Source: a virus
Strand: one strand, 5' to 3'
Virus record (IMG/VR): IMGVR_UViG_3300042923_000524
Span: 62,001 to 126,000 of that record
DNA length: 64,000 bases
Position 1 is the first letter of the stretch. Every line of letters begins with the position of its first letter. The notes beneath the pieces were generated by a model. The model did not search any database. It was not told the DNA's origin and was given only the letters and a program-made list of their open reading frames with translations. Positions 51,124 through 58,512 of the stretch are shown here, piece by piece. A program made the position numbers and the translations under genes.

Positions 51124-52437
51124 ATGAATAAATGTATAAAAATAACAATAAAAAATTGTATAAATATAGATAAATATAGACAGGTATTAAGGGATTTAAG
51201 ATATCAAACTTGGTTAGCAAGTAATAAAGCTATGACTAATTATTATACTTTTGCATTAGAGAACATGGAATATAAAAACATAAATGGAATCAACATAAAT
51301 GAGAAAGAGAGATATGGTAAAAGTTATGATGCATGGATACAAAATAGAATGAATGAGATTATGACCATGCATCAAAGTGGGAATGTAGCTCAAACAGCAC
51401 AATTTGTCGCTAAGAGATTTAAAGACGATATAAAAAAAGGTATGTTTAAAGGCAAGATATCAATATCTAATTTTAAACAAGATATCCCACTTATTATACA
51501 TAATAAAAACTATAAAATCATACAGGGTGATAAGGGATATAAAATTGAATGTAGTTTATTTAATAGAGAATACCAAAAAGAAAATATTATTAAAAAAGCT
51601 GAATTTCAAATTGATAAGATTGATAATAATTGTAAAAGTGTATTAAATAGAATTATATCTGGTGAATATAAGCAGGGTTCTATGCAAATTACAGAAGATA
51701 AAAAAGGTAAATGGTATTTTATAATTAGTTATAGTTTTGAAGCATCCAAACAAACTTTTGACCAAAATAGAATATTAGGCATAGATTTAGGTATAACTAA
51801 AGTAGCTACAATGCAAATATTTGATAAAACCATTGAAGAGTGGGATAGATTATCTTGGAAAGAATGTATGATGGATGGTAGAGAGTTAATACATTATAGA
51901 CAAAAGATAGAAGCGAGAAAAAAACAATTACAAATAGCTAGTAAGTGGTGTGGAGAAGGTAGAGTTGGTCATGGTACTAAAACAAGAATGAAACCTTTAG
52001 ATAAAATAGGAAGTGTGGTAAGTAATTTTAAAGATACATATAATCATAAAATAAGCAGATATATAATAGATTTTGCTATTAAACATAATTGCGGAATAAT
52101 TCAAATGGAAGATTTAAGTGGATTTAGTGAACAACAAACAGAAAGTTTATTAAAGAATTGGAGTTATTTTGATTTACAAACTAAGATAAAATATAAAGCC
52201 GAAGAAAAGGGAGTAGAGGTTATATTTATTAATCCTCAATATACAAGTAAAAGATGTAGTAGGTGTGGTTGTATAGACACACGAAATAGAGATTGTGAAA
52301 ATAATCAATCCAAGTTTGAATGTGTAACTTGTGGTCATAAAGAAAATGCAGATATAAATGCAGCGAAAAATATTAGTATGCCTGATATTGAAGAAATTAT
52401 TGGTGAATACATAAAATATGGTTTAAAAGTAAGTTAA
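51124..52437 (+). CDS. cas12f: Cas12f (type V-F) miniature CRISPR nuclease
   Basis: 437 aa RNA-guided DNA nuclease. RuvC-I Asp221 (LGIDLGIT), RuvC-II Glu329 (QMEDLSG), zinc ribbon Cys378/381 and Cys400/403 (RCSRCG...CVTCGH), RuvC-III Asp410 (NADINAAKN); all catalytic residues intact. Cas12f-typical blocks absent from plain TnpB are QSGNVAQT (84), DIPL (120), IISGEY (177) and GRVGHGTKTRMKP (279). From memory it follows ~422-aa Cas12f1 proteins over its whole length. tracrRNA and array lie directly upstream on the same strand; no cas1, cas2 or cas4. GGAGAG 5 nt before the ATG. Confidence 0.9.
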   Translation: MNKCIKITIKNCINIDKYRQVLRDLRYQTWLASNKAMTNYYTFALENMEYKNINGININEKERYGKSYDAWIQNRMNEIMTMHQSGNVAQTAQFVAKRFKDDIKKGMFKGKISISNFKQDIPLIIHNKNYKIIQGDKGYKIECSLFNREYQKENIIKKAEFQIDKIDNNCKSVLNRIISGEYKQGSMQITEDKKGKWYFIISYSFEASKQTFDQNRILGIDLGITKVATMQIFDKTIEEWDRLSWKECMMDGRELIHYRQKIEARKKQLQIASKWCGEGRVGHGTKTRMKPLDKIGSVVSNFKDTYNHKISRYIIDFAIKHNCGIIQMEDLSGFSEQQTESLLKNWSYFDLQTKIKYKAEEKGVEVIFINPQYTSKRCSRCGCIDTRNRDCENNQSKFECVTCGHKENADINAAKNISMPDIEEIIGEYIKYGLKVS

Positions 52438-52613
52438 TTAATAATAAATATAAAATTAAATATATAAACCACTTGTAATTTTTTATTCTTAGTAGTATAC
52501 TAATATTAGGAAATATACAAAAACAAAAATATAGCGTTTCCAATGGTTGTAGCAATCGCAAATGACCATAAAATCGGGATTTGGTCAGAAGTATAAATTT
52601 AGGAGGTATAACG

Positions 52614-52766
52614 ATGATAGAATTATTTTGTTTAGAACATGACTGTGACTTTAACATTAATGGTAAATGTGAAAGAGTAGATTTACAAGCTAGGTATGAT
52701 GCTTCTATTGGTTCTGTTGTATTAGAAACAGAAAATTATGAGTTATGTTATAAAAGAGAGAAATAG
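52614..52766 (+). CDS. Small cysteine-containing protein
   Basis: 50 aa, MIELFCLEHDCDFNINGKCE..., four cysteines, DUF1540-like look. AGGAGG upstream; preceded by a GACCA...TGGTC leader hairpin (52564-52586). Function unknown. Confidence 0.5.
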   Translation: MIELFCLEHDCDFNINGKCERVDLQARYDASIGSVVLETENYELCYKREK

Positions 52767-52792
52767 AAAATAATTCATGGAGGGCAAACAAG

Positions 52793-52948
52793 ATGCAATT
52801 AAAATGTATTTTTAGTATGAAAGGTATAGATATTACTCTTAATAAAATCTATGAATTATTAGACGAAGATAATTTGAATTATTACATTTATGATGATATG
52901 AACGGATATAGGGCATTTAGTAAATTTATGTTTGAAAAGATTCAATGA
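52793..52948 (+). CDS. Small hypothetical protein
   Basis: 51 aa, MQLKCIFSMKGIDITLNKIY... then DDMNGYRAF. GGAGGG upstream. Function unknown. Confidence 0.5.
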   Translation: MQLKCIFSMKGIDITLNKIYELLDEDNLNYYIYDDMNGYRAFSKFMFEKIQ

Positions 52949-52986
52949 AAACGATATTCTATCTAAATATGAAAGGAGATTAAATA

Positions 52987-53154
52987 ATGGAACAAAATTA
53001 TTTAGCAACATATAGAAATGGTGATAATTTTGAATATGCATGGTTTGGAACAGAAGAAGAGGCATTAGAATGGATAGATATAGAATCTCAAAAATATACA
53101 AATGTAGAAGTAGTGGAATTAAAAGTTGTAAATGTTCTATTTGAAAGAGACTAG
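52987..53154 (+). CDS. Small acidic protein
   Basis: 55 aa, MEQNYLATYRNGDNFEYAWF..., a beta-beta-alpha-beta pattern with acidic helix (EEALEWIDIESQ). AAAGGAGA upstream. Function unknown. Confidence 0.5.
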   Translation: MEQNYLATYRNGDNFEYAWFGTEEEALEWIDIESQKYTNVEVVELKVVNVLFERD

Positions 53155-53196
53155 CAAATGGTTATTCTAATGAAATTTAGAAAGGAATGTTTAATA

Positions 53197-53400
53197 ATGA
53201 ATAAATTTCAAAAATTTGTAAGTAGGAAAGCAAAGCAAATGATTCGTAATGAAAAAAATTCTCGTAGTTTTAGATACTATAGAAAAGAATGGAGATTTAT
53301 AAAATCAGAAGTTCTTGATAGTCAAATTGATTTTGAAAAAACAAATAATTTTAAAGAAAAACAATACTCTTATTTATCTGGTGAAACTGACCCACATTGA
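53197..53400 (+). CDS. Small basic protein
   Basis: 67 aa, MNKFQKFVSRKAKQMIRNEK..., strongly basic first half (possible nucleic-acid contact). AAAGGAATG upstream. Function unknown. Confidence 0.5.
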   Translation: MNKFQKFVSRKAKQMIRNEKNSRSFRYYRKEWRFIKSEVLDSQIDFEKTNNFKEKQYSYLSGETDPH

Positions 53401-53442
53401 TAAAATAACGACAAAATGCGAGATTGATAGGGAGTTGATAAA

Positions 53443-53694
53443 TTGAAGGTAATTATAAAAACAGCATATAATGTAGACTTAAAATATATTTACTCTCATG
53501 TAAAACCATTGGTAGATAAAAATGTATTTATTAAACGTATTAGAGATGAAGTAAGTCAATATGTAAAAGCCTGTTTAGACACTTCCACAAATGAAAATGG
53601 GAATGGATTAGAAGATAACATTATCTACTATCTAATTCAAGATGGATATGCTGAAGCTAAATCAGAACATGCTAAGTATTTAATTACTGAATGA
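53443..53694 (+). CDS. Small helical protein (TTG start)
   Basis: 83 aa from TTG 8 nt after GGGAG. MKVIIKTAYNVDLKYIYSHV..., with helices to the end. Function unknown. Confidence 0.5.
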   Translation: MKVIIKTAYNVDLKYIYSHVKPLVDKNVFIKRIRDEVSQYVKACLDTSTNENGNGLEDNIIYYLIQDGYAEAKSEHAKYLITE

Positions 53695-53715
53695 ATATTT
53701 TAGGAGGCGGTTTAT

Positions 53716-53904
53716 ATGAACAAATATATAGTAAGAATTACTCCATTATATAAAGATACTTTAAATCAATTTGGAAATATAGTTTTTGAGTCAAAATTAA
53801 TTAATAGTTTGGTGGGATTGGAATCTGAATTATCAATAAATGATATATGGAATATTCCACATGTATTTAAAGTAGAAGAAGATGTTGAAGGAAAATTCGA
53901 TTAA
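53716..53904 (+). CDS. Small hypothetical protein
   Basis: 62 aa, MNKYIVRITPLYKDTLNQFG..., mixed alpha/beta, acidic C-terminus. AGGAGG upstream. Function unknown. Confidence 0.5.
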   Translation: MNKYIVRITPLYKDTLNQFGNIVFESKLINSLVGLESELSINDIWNIPHVFKVEEDVEGKFD

Positions 53905-53938
53905 AATGTTAATAGTATATGTGTTTTGAGGTGATTTA

Positions 53939-54232
53939 ATGAATGAAAAAGAAGAATGGATTATAGATTATTTAAAAAATAAGACCGCATTTAAATTTAT
54001 AGATATGCTGGATGAAGATTTTGTTGAAGCATATATAGATGAATTTGAAGTTAAAAGCCAAAACATGACGTTAGGAGCTTCTAAGTGTAAGGAATTATCA
54101 AAGCTGCTTGGTAGTATGTATAAAAAAGGCTTATTGAATAGATTTCCTCATGGTGTGAGAAGTGGTTATAATCAAGATTATGCGAATTTTAAAGCACCTA
54201 AGTGGGTATATTCATATGAATTAATAAATTAA
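53939..54232 (+). CDS. Small helical protein, possible DNA-binding
   Basis: 97 aa, MNEKEEWIIDYLKNKTAFKF...; TLGASKCKELSKLLGSMYKKGLLNR resembles a winged-helix with turn GVRSGYNQ. Role unknown; regulator possible. Confidence 0.5.
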   Translation: MNEKEEWIIDYLKNKTAFKFIDMLDEDFVEAYIDEFEVKSQNMTLGASKCKELSKLLGSMYKKGLLNRFPHGVRSGYNQDYANFKAPKWVYSYELIN

Positions 54233-54277
54233 GACAAAATGTGGATTTGGAGAAAATATTGAAAGGAGTTATATATT

Positions 54278-54409
54278 ATGGGTTCAGCACAACAAGACTT
54301 TAATAAGTTTATAGAATATAAAAGAAAGTTTAGAAATAAAGTAATAATTAAATCTGTTATCGGTATTATTTTTGTGACATTTATTATATATAAAGTATTA
54401 TTAATATAA
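54278..54409 (+). CDS. Small membrane protein
   Basis: 43 aa, basic N-terminus then one transmembrane helix (VIGIIFVTFIIYKVLLI). AAAGGAG upstream. Function unknown. Confidence 0.5.
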   Translation: MGSAQQDFNKFIEYKRKFRNKVIIKSVIGIIFVTFIIYKVLLI

Positions 54410-54449
54410 TTCCAATAAAAGGTGAAATTGATTGGGAGTTGGTAATAAA

Positions 54450-54662
54450 ATGAAAAATAAATTAATTGGTAAAAAAGTAGATATAATCGACAAAGAATCA
54501 ATATATTATAAACATTGGGGTTTTATAAGAGGTTTTGATGGAGATGTTTATCATATAAATGGTGGTTCTATATCTTTAAATAATGGTGACTTAACTCCCA
54601 TATTTGATAGAAATCAATTTTCAGTTAGAAGAAGGCAAGAAGGAGACAATAATGAAGTGTAA
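54450..54662 (+). CDS. Small beta-rich protein
   Basis: 70 aa, MKNKLIGKKVDIIDKESIYY..., SH3-like pattern (GFIRGFDGDVYHINGGSISL). Overlaps the next gene by 11 bp. GGGAG upstream. Function unknown. Confidence 0.5.
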   Translation: MKNKLIGKKVDIIDKESIYYKHWGFIRGFDGDVYHINGGSISLNNGDLTPIFDRNQFSVRRRQEGDNNEV

Positions 54663-54807
54663 TAACTGTACATGTAAGAAATGTAAAAATTACGAATGTG
54701 AATATCATTGTAAGGATATGACTGATTTAGAGAAACAAATATGTGATATGGATGTATCTGGAGAATGTGATTGTTTTAAAGGAGAAAAAGATGTTAGAAA
54801 AAGTTAA
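54652..54807 (+). CDS. Small cysteine-rich protein
   Basis: 51 aa with nine cysteines (CNNCTCKKCKNYECEYHC, CDMDVSGECDC), a likely metal-binding miniprotein. Overlaps both neighbours, so translation is coupled. AAGGAGA upstream. Confidence 0.55.
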   Translation: MKCNNCTCKKCKNYECEYHCKDMTDLEKQICDMDVSGECDCFKGEKDVRKS

Positions 54808-54976
54808 TCAAAACAAAGAATTAAACAAATATGTAACTATAGTTTGTCAAGATAAGATTGGTGATAATTTCTTAGAAGCCACTGTCAAAGTTAATGCCAC
54901 AATAATAATTGATAATGATGACATTAAAGATTTCTCTAAAGAGATAAGAAGATTAATACTTGGATATAAAGTTTAA
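54791..54976 (+). CDS. Small hypothetical protein
   Basis: 61 aa, MLEKVNQNKELNKYVTIVCQ..., alternating beta and acidic stretches. AAAGGAG inside the preceding gene. Function unknown. Confidence 0.5.
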   Translation: MLEKVNQNKELNKYVTIVCQDKIGDNFLEATVKVNATIIIDNDDIKDFSKEIRRLILGYKV

Positions 54977-55008
54977 ATAAAACGAATATTTGATTAGGAG
55001 TTGAGAAT

Positions 55009-55188
55009 ATGGGATTAAAAGCAATACCAAATGTTTATAGTTATAGATGTGATGAGTGTAATACAGGTTCAGACCCAGTTCAAGAATATGAATCAATTAA
55101 AGAATGCCTAGAAGATTTAAAAAGTGCAGGATGGAAGGGAAATTATAAAAAACTCCTGTGTCCTGAGTGTGCAAATAAATCTAAATAA
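55009..55188 (+). CDS. Zinc-ribbon protein
   Basis: 59 aa, CDEC and CPEC pairs flank an acidic helix (EYESIKECLEDLKSAG). TAGGAGTTG upstream. Function unknown. Confidence 0.55.
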   Translation: MGLKAIPNVYSYRCDECNTGSDPVQEYESIKECLEDLKSAGWKGNYKKLLCPECANKSK

Positions 55189-55212
55189 AATGAATGTTTG
55201 GAGGTAATAAGA

Positions 55213-55353
55213 ATGTCATATTATGATTATTTAGATGATTATAGATTTATGCATCCAGAAGAATTTGATGATGCAGAAGAAAATGAAAAGAGAGCATTAA
55301 AAGAAGCTGAAGTGATAGCCAAGATTTTAAACAATATGTCCTCAAAATCATAG
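55213..55353 (+). CDS. Small acidic helical protein
   Basis: 46 aa, MSYYDYLDDYRFMHPEEFDD..., very acidic. TTGGAGG upstream. Last gene before the agr-like operon. Function unknown. Confidence 0.5.
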   Translation: MSYYDYLDDYRFMHPEEFDDAEENEKRALKEAEVIAKILNNMSSKS

Positions 55354-55658
55354 TTTGCTTTAAATATTTAATAAAAAATATAAAACTAAACACAAACTAA
55401 TTTTCAGAATACACCAACAAAAGAAAAACATTACCTTAGTTTCCATAAATAACTTGCGAAAATATATAATAGCACTTATAATAAAATATACGAACATGCG
55501 TTCGATAAACAACCAAATAGTAATTATCTGAATATTCGACAAAATAGGAAAAACTAACCAATAATATGTCGAAACATGTAGTAATTATCCACTGTAAACC
55601 TTTACATAATAATGTTATTATTAATGTAATAGATAATTAAATATCAAGGGGTGATATA
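55354..55658 (+). other. A/C-rich regulatory gap before the agr-like operon
   Basis: 305 bp without a gene, plus strand A/C-rich like 22.9-26.3 kb. It contains the SOS-box promoter at 55454-55504 and an ATATAAAAC motif at about 55378. The rest shows nothing recognisable. Confidence 0.6.
55454..55504 (+). promoter_or_regulatory. Sigma-A-like promoter overlapped by a LexA (SOS) box
   Basis: TTGCGA (55454-55459), exact 17-nt spacer, TATAAT (55477-55482), then CGAACATGCGTTCG (55491-55504), a perfect CGAAC-N4-GTTCG Gram-positive LexA/DinR box just at the start point. It should be repressed until DNA damage and would drive the agr-like operon at 55659. Confidence 0.8.
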
Positions 55659-56507
55659 GTGGATACAATGAGTGTTAGAGATATTTGGTTAGTAGCAATA
55701 CCAGAGATTAGTTTATCCATATTATTTGGTCTTTTACTTATAAATAAGCAAATATTCAAAAAGAAAAATAGGTCTTTAGTCGGGGTATTGAGATTTATAG
55801 TATCTGTTATAATGGTATTAGTAATAAATTATTACTCAAGAGCAACGGTAAATAATGTTGTTTTAATTATATATTGCACTACAGTTGCATATTCTTTAAC
55901 TTTTAGTTTGGTTTGGAGAAATAATTTAAGGCAGAGTTTATTAGTTGGATTATTAATAACTTATTTAATTATGGGAGCAGAGTTTATAACATTACCACTT
56001 ATGAGTTTATTAATTAACAAATTTCAAGCATTATCAATTTTTAGCATTAGATTTTTATTATCAATACCCTCAAGAGTTATAGATGCGGTGGCTATTAGTG
56101 GACTTATGATATATGATATGTCAATACAAAGTAAATTGTTTGATAAGAATTGGAGCTTATTAAAAGTTCAAGAGAAAATAACGACAACAGCTATATTAAT
56201 ACTTTTTACAATGATTGTAACAATAGCTGCAAATAATTCAGACATGTTTGTAAAATTAAATCAAAATGGAATTGATACTTCATTTATTAATAATAATTTA
56301 CAGAGTTCTTTCTATGGCGTAATCTTCTTTATGATAGTTTCTGTAGTATTCTTTTATACAATAATTAAGTATTGTGAATATAGAGATATAGCACTAAAAA
56401 CACCAAGGGAACTATTTACGGATATTGCAGAAATTTCATCTCCTGAAAAAATAAATGATTATATAGATATTTTACAAAAGCATTTATCAGAAAAGGAGGT
56501 GAAATAA
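55659..56507 (+). CDS. AgrC-like membrane receptor without kinase domain
   Basis: 282 aa from GTG after AGGGGTG. About six to seven hydrophobic segments (ISLSILFGLLLIN, LRFIVSVIMVLVINY, VVLIIYCTTVAYSLTF and more) resemble the sensor half of AgrC; the cytoplasmic tail is only ~40 residues, with no histidine-kinase motifs. Its stop overlaps the leader of the agrD-like gene. It could sense the peptide and act by another mechanism, or be a non-signalling decoy or immunity receptor. Confidence 0.6.
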   Translation: MDTMSVRDIWLVAIPEISLSILFGLLLINKQIFKKKNRSLVGVLRFIVSVIMVLVINYYSRATVNNVVLIIYCTTVAYSLTFSLVWRNNLRQSLLVGLLITYLIMGAEFITLPLMSLLINKFQALSIFSIRFLLSIPSRVIDAVAISGLMIYDMSIQSKLFDKNWSLLKVQEKITTTAILILFTMIVTIAANNSDMFVKLNQNGIDTSFINNNLQSSFYGVIFFMIVSVVFFYTIIKYCEYRDIALKTPRELFTDIAEISSPEKINDYIDILQKHLSEKEVK

Positions 56508-56627
56508 ATGAAGAAAATTTTATCTATATTAACTATGGGTATTATAATAGTTGGAAGTTTAGTAACTCAAACATTTGCTTGTGGAGCAATATTAGGAGAA
56601 GATTCAATTCCAGATTCACTAAAGTAG
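56508..56627 (+). CDS. agrD: AgrD-like cyclic peptide precursor
   Basis: 39 aa: amphipathic leader (MKKILSILTMGIIIVGSLVT), core with a single Cys25 (TFACGAIL), and acidic tail GEDSIPDSLK, the three-part layout of clostridial AgrD. AgrB would cut after the core and form a thiolactone; a five-residue CGAIL ring is predicted. GGAGG 8 nt upstream, coupled to the receptor gene. Confidence 0.7.
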   Translation: MKKILSILTMGIIIVGSLVTQTFACGAILGEDSIPDSLK

Positions 56628-56653
56628 AAAGAAGGGGTGTATCCCCTTCTAAA
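56628..56653 (+). terminator. Hairpin after agrD
   Basis: AGAAGGGG-tgtat-CCCCTTCT (56630-56650) followed by AAAATCC; a strong stem without T-run, so it may attenuate or stabilise the peptide mRNA. Confidence 0.6.
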
Positions 56654-56673
56654 ATCCAAATGAGGTGGTTTCT

Positions 56674-56982
56674 ATTGATGATACGAGAAGGTTAAAAACA
56701 AATGAATTACTTAACACATTGGATTGTACTATAAAAGATAAAATTAAACTCAAAGAGATTTTGAGGTCTCTTGATAATGAAGATGTTGAAACTGGTAGTA
56801 TATATGAATTAATAAGTCAAAAAACACATAAAGACCAATCAACCATAAAGAAATTTATGGCAAAGATTACAGGTCGATTAGATAATAAATTATTAAGGAA
56901 ATTAGGTATTAAAAATAAACCAAAAGGAAAAGAGTTTTTAATACATCTGTACAGGACAATAAATGAAAATGAGGATACATAA
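56674..56982 (+). CDS. Spo0A C-terminal-domain-like DNA-binding protein (ATT start candidate)
   Basis: 102 aa. DVETGSIYELISQKTHKDQSTIKKFMAKITGRLDNKLLRKLGI followed by KPKGKEFLIHLYRTI (in parts) parallels the Spo0A effector domain (trans-activation and recognition helices, ending in KP...EFI) but has no receiver domain. A GTG at 56665 lies inside the Shine-Dalgarno; ATT 56674, 6 nt after GAGGTGG, gives (M)DDTRRLKTNELL. It may be the output regulator of the agr cassette. Confidence 0.5.
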   Translation: MDDTRRLKTNELLNTLDCTIKDKIKLKEILRSLDNEDVETGSIYELISQKTHKDQSTIKKFMAKITGRLDNKLLRKLGIKNKPKGKEFLIHLYRTINENEDT

Positions 56983-56984
56983 AA

Positions 56985-57545
56985 TTGATTGATAAAATAG
57001 CAACATGGATAGGCAAAATACTTTCTGATTATACAGGATTAAATGAAGTTAAGCAGATAGAATTGATATATTTTCTGAAGAGAATAATTAAAAATTTGAT
57101 ATTCTATATAATCACATTTAATATAGCAATTTTACTAAATATATTTAACCCTGTATTAATACTATTACTAAGTTATCATTGTGTAAGATTGAGGTTTGGA
57201 GGAATACATTTAAAGAATCAGACATTATGTTTAATAATAAGTATAATTGCTCCTTTGGGATTAGGATACATAGCATCTAATTATAAATTCAATTTACTTT
57301 TTATGGTAATATTATATGCCGTAATGATTTTATACGCAAATTACATAGACGTGATAGATAATATTAATAGACCCCTGACAGTTGATAAGAAGCTTAAATT
57401 TAAAAAACAAGGCTTAATAACTATGACAATATTATTTGTACTAAATATTATAATATATATACTTGATTTCGTATTAATAAGCAATAGTATCCTAATGGGA
57501 GTCTTACTAGGAGTGATATTACTTATAAGGTTTCCAATAAAATAA
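56985..57545 (+). CDS. agrB: AgrB-family peptide-processing membrane protease
   Basis: 186 aa from TTG. Catalytic pair His75 and Cys82 in RLRFGGIHLKNQTLC, the exact seven-residue spacing of AgrB, between predicted transmembrane segments (LIFYIITFNIAILL, LIISIIAPLGLGYIA, ILFVLNIIIYIL, ILMGVLLGVILLI). It should cleave and cyclise AgrD. Length is normal. Confidence 0.85.
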   Translation: MIDKIATWIGKILSDYTGLNEVKQIELIYFLKRIIKNLIFYIITFNIAILLNIFNPVLILLLSYHCVRLRFGGIHLKNQTLCLIISIIAPLGLGYIASNYKFNLLFMVILYAVMILYANYIDVIDNINRPLTVDKKLKFKKQGLITMTILFVLNIIIYILDFVLISNSILMGVLLGVILLIRFPIK

Positions 57546-57554
57546 AAGAATGAG

Positions 57555-57705
57555 AAAAACAAAAGCCAGAGTTTCCTCTGACTTCCGTAGCAATAAGTGT
57601 GTCTTTTGCCGAGTTCACGACTTATGCCTATAGATAAGTATAATGTTTTTCTCTTCTAAATACAACATAAATTTTTACAAATAATTTAAATGTAAAGGAG
57701 AGAAA
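57555..57705 (+). ncRNA. Structured intergenic element
   Basis: Between agrB and the next gene. AGAG/CTCT and an AATAAGT...ACTTAT pair enclose about 45 nt; the stretch is G/C-richer than its surroundings. It may be a terminator-antiterminator or a small RNA; no known riboswitch recognised. Confidence 0.35.
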
Positions 57706-57708
57706 GGA

Positions 57709-58296
57709 ATGAAAAGAAATGCTAATTTAGTTTACAAGGAAATGATGTTAGAGGTTAATAAGTTTATTAACGAAATGGGATTGGATTGCGAAATATTAGG
57801 TCTTAAAACTAACCAAGATAAGATGTTATACTACTGGAATTACATAGACCAAAAAAATGTTTTTAAAGGCATCCTAGAGCTTCCAAATATATATTTTATT
57901 AAACTAGCAAACTTATTGTGTAATACCACTGAAAGAATGATAGAATTTCAAGAGAAGTTTTATAATCCTGATGGAAATGTTGCTAATCAACTTAGAGAAT
58001 ATAGAAGGTATTTACTAGATATTAGAGATGATAATGCTATGTCATTGTATAAAGTGTTAAAAATAGTTATAGATAATAGATGTTGGAGCAATTTAGATAC
58101 AGTATTAATGGAATTATATCTTGAGCCGATAGACAAATGGATATGTGATGAGATAATAGATTTGATACATAATGAGAATCTTACGGCAGAAGATATATAC
58201 TTGTGGTATAAGAGAGGAAAGAATGTTAAGAGTTTAATCAGTTTCGATATTGATTATATAAAGTTGTCAAATAAACAGTTTGTAGAAGAAATATAA
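57709..58296 (+). CDS. Hypothetical helical protein
   Basis: 195 aa, MKRNANLVYKEMMLEVNKFI..., helices throughout, acidic, with LREYRRYLLDIRDDNAMSLYKVLK. AAAGGAGAG upstream. Downstream of agr but with its own leader. Function unknown. Confidence 0.55.
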   Translation: MKRNANLVYKEMMLEVNKFINEMGLDCEILGLKTNQDKMLYYWNYIDQKNVFKGILELPNIYFIKLANLLCNTTERMIEFQEKFYNPDGNVANQLREYRRYLLDIRDDNAMSLYKVLKIVIDNRCWSNLDTVLMELYLEPIDKWICDEIIDLIHNENLTAEDIYLWYKRGKNVKSLISFDIDYIKLSNKQFVEEI

Positions 58297-58354
58297 AAGT
58301 TTATCATTATTGGATTAATGCTATGCGGAGATTTAGCAATCCTTACAATTTATC

Positions 58355-58384
58355 TAAACAAGTGGAGAAGTCTGCTTGTTTAAA
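58355..58384 (+). terminator. Intrinsic terminator
   Basis: TAAACAAG-tggagaagtctg-CTTGTTTA (58355-58382) with T's following. Confidence 0.6.
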
Positions 58385-58399
58385 ACTTTATTAAAAACA

Positions 58400-58487
58400 A
58401 ATATAAAATTACTATTGACAAATGAATTAGTGGTAGTATAATAAATTATAGGAGATGAAATAAATGGCAGTTCCACCACAGTACTAA
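58400..58487 (+). promoter_or_regulatory. Promoter and seven-codon leader frame
   Basis: AAATATAAAATT (58400), TTGACA (58415-58420), 16-nt spacer, TATAAT (58437-58442). Then AGGAGATG and ATG at 58464 encode MAVPPQY and a stop, 25 nt before the next gene. Two adjacent prolines could stall ribosomes, so it may be a regulatory leader peptide. Confidence 0.5.
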
Positions 58488-58512
58488 AATAAATTGACGG
58501 AGGTTGTTGCAG

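Noticed and set aside
51124-52437. IS605/IS200-type transposon with TnpB
   Set aside because: No TnpA, no right-end stem-loop; Cas12f-specific blocks, an upstream array and an anti-repeat favour a CRISPR effector.
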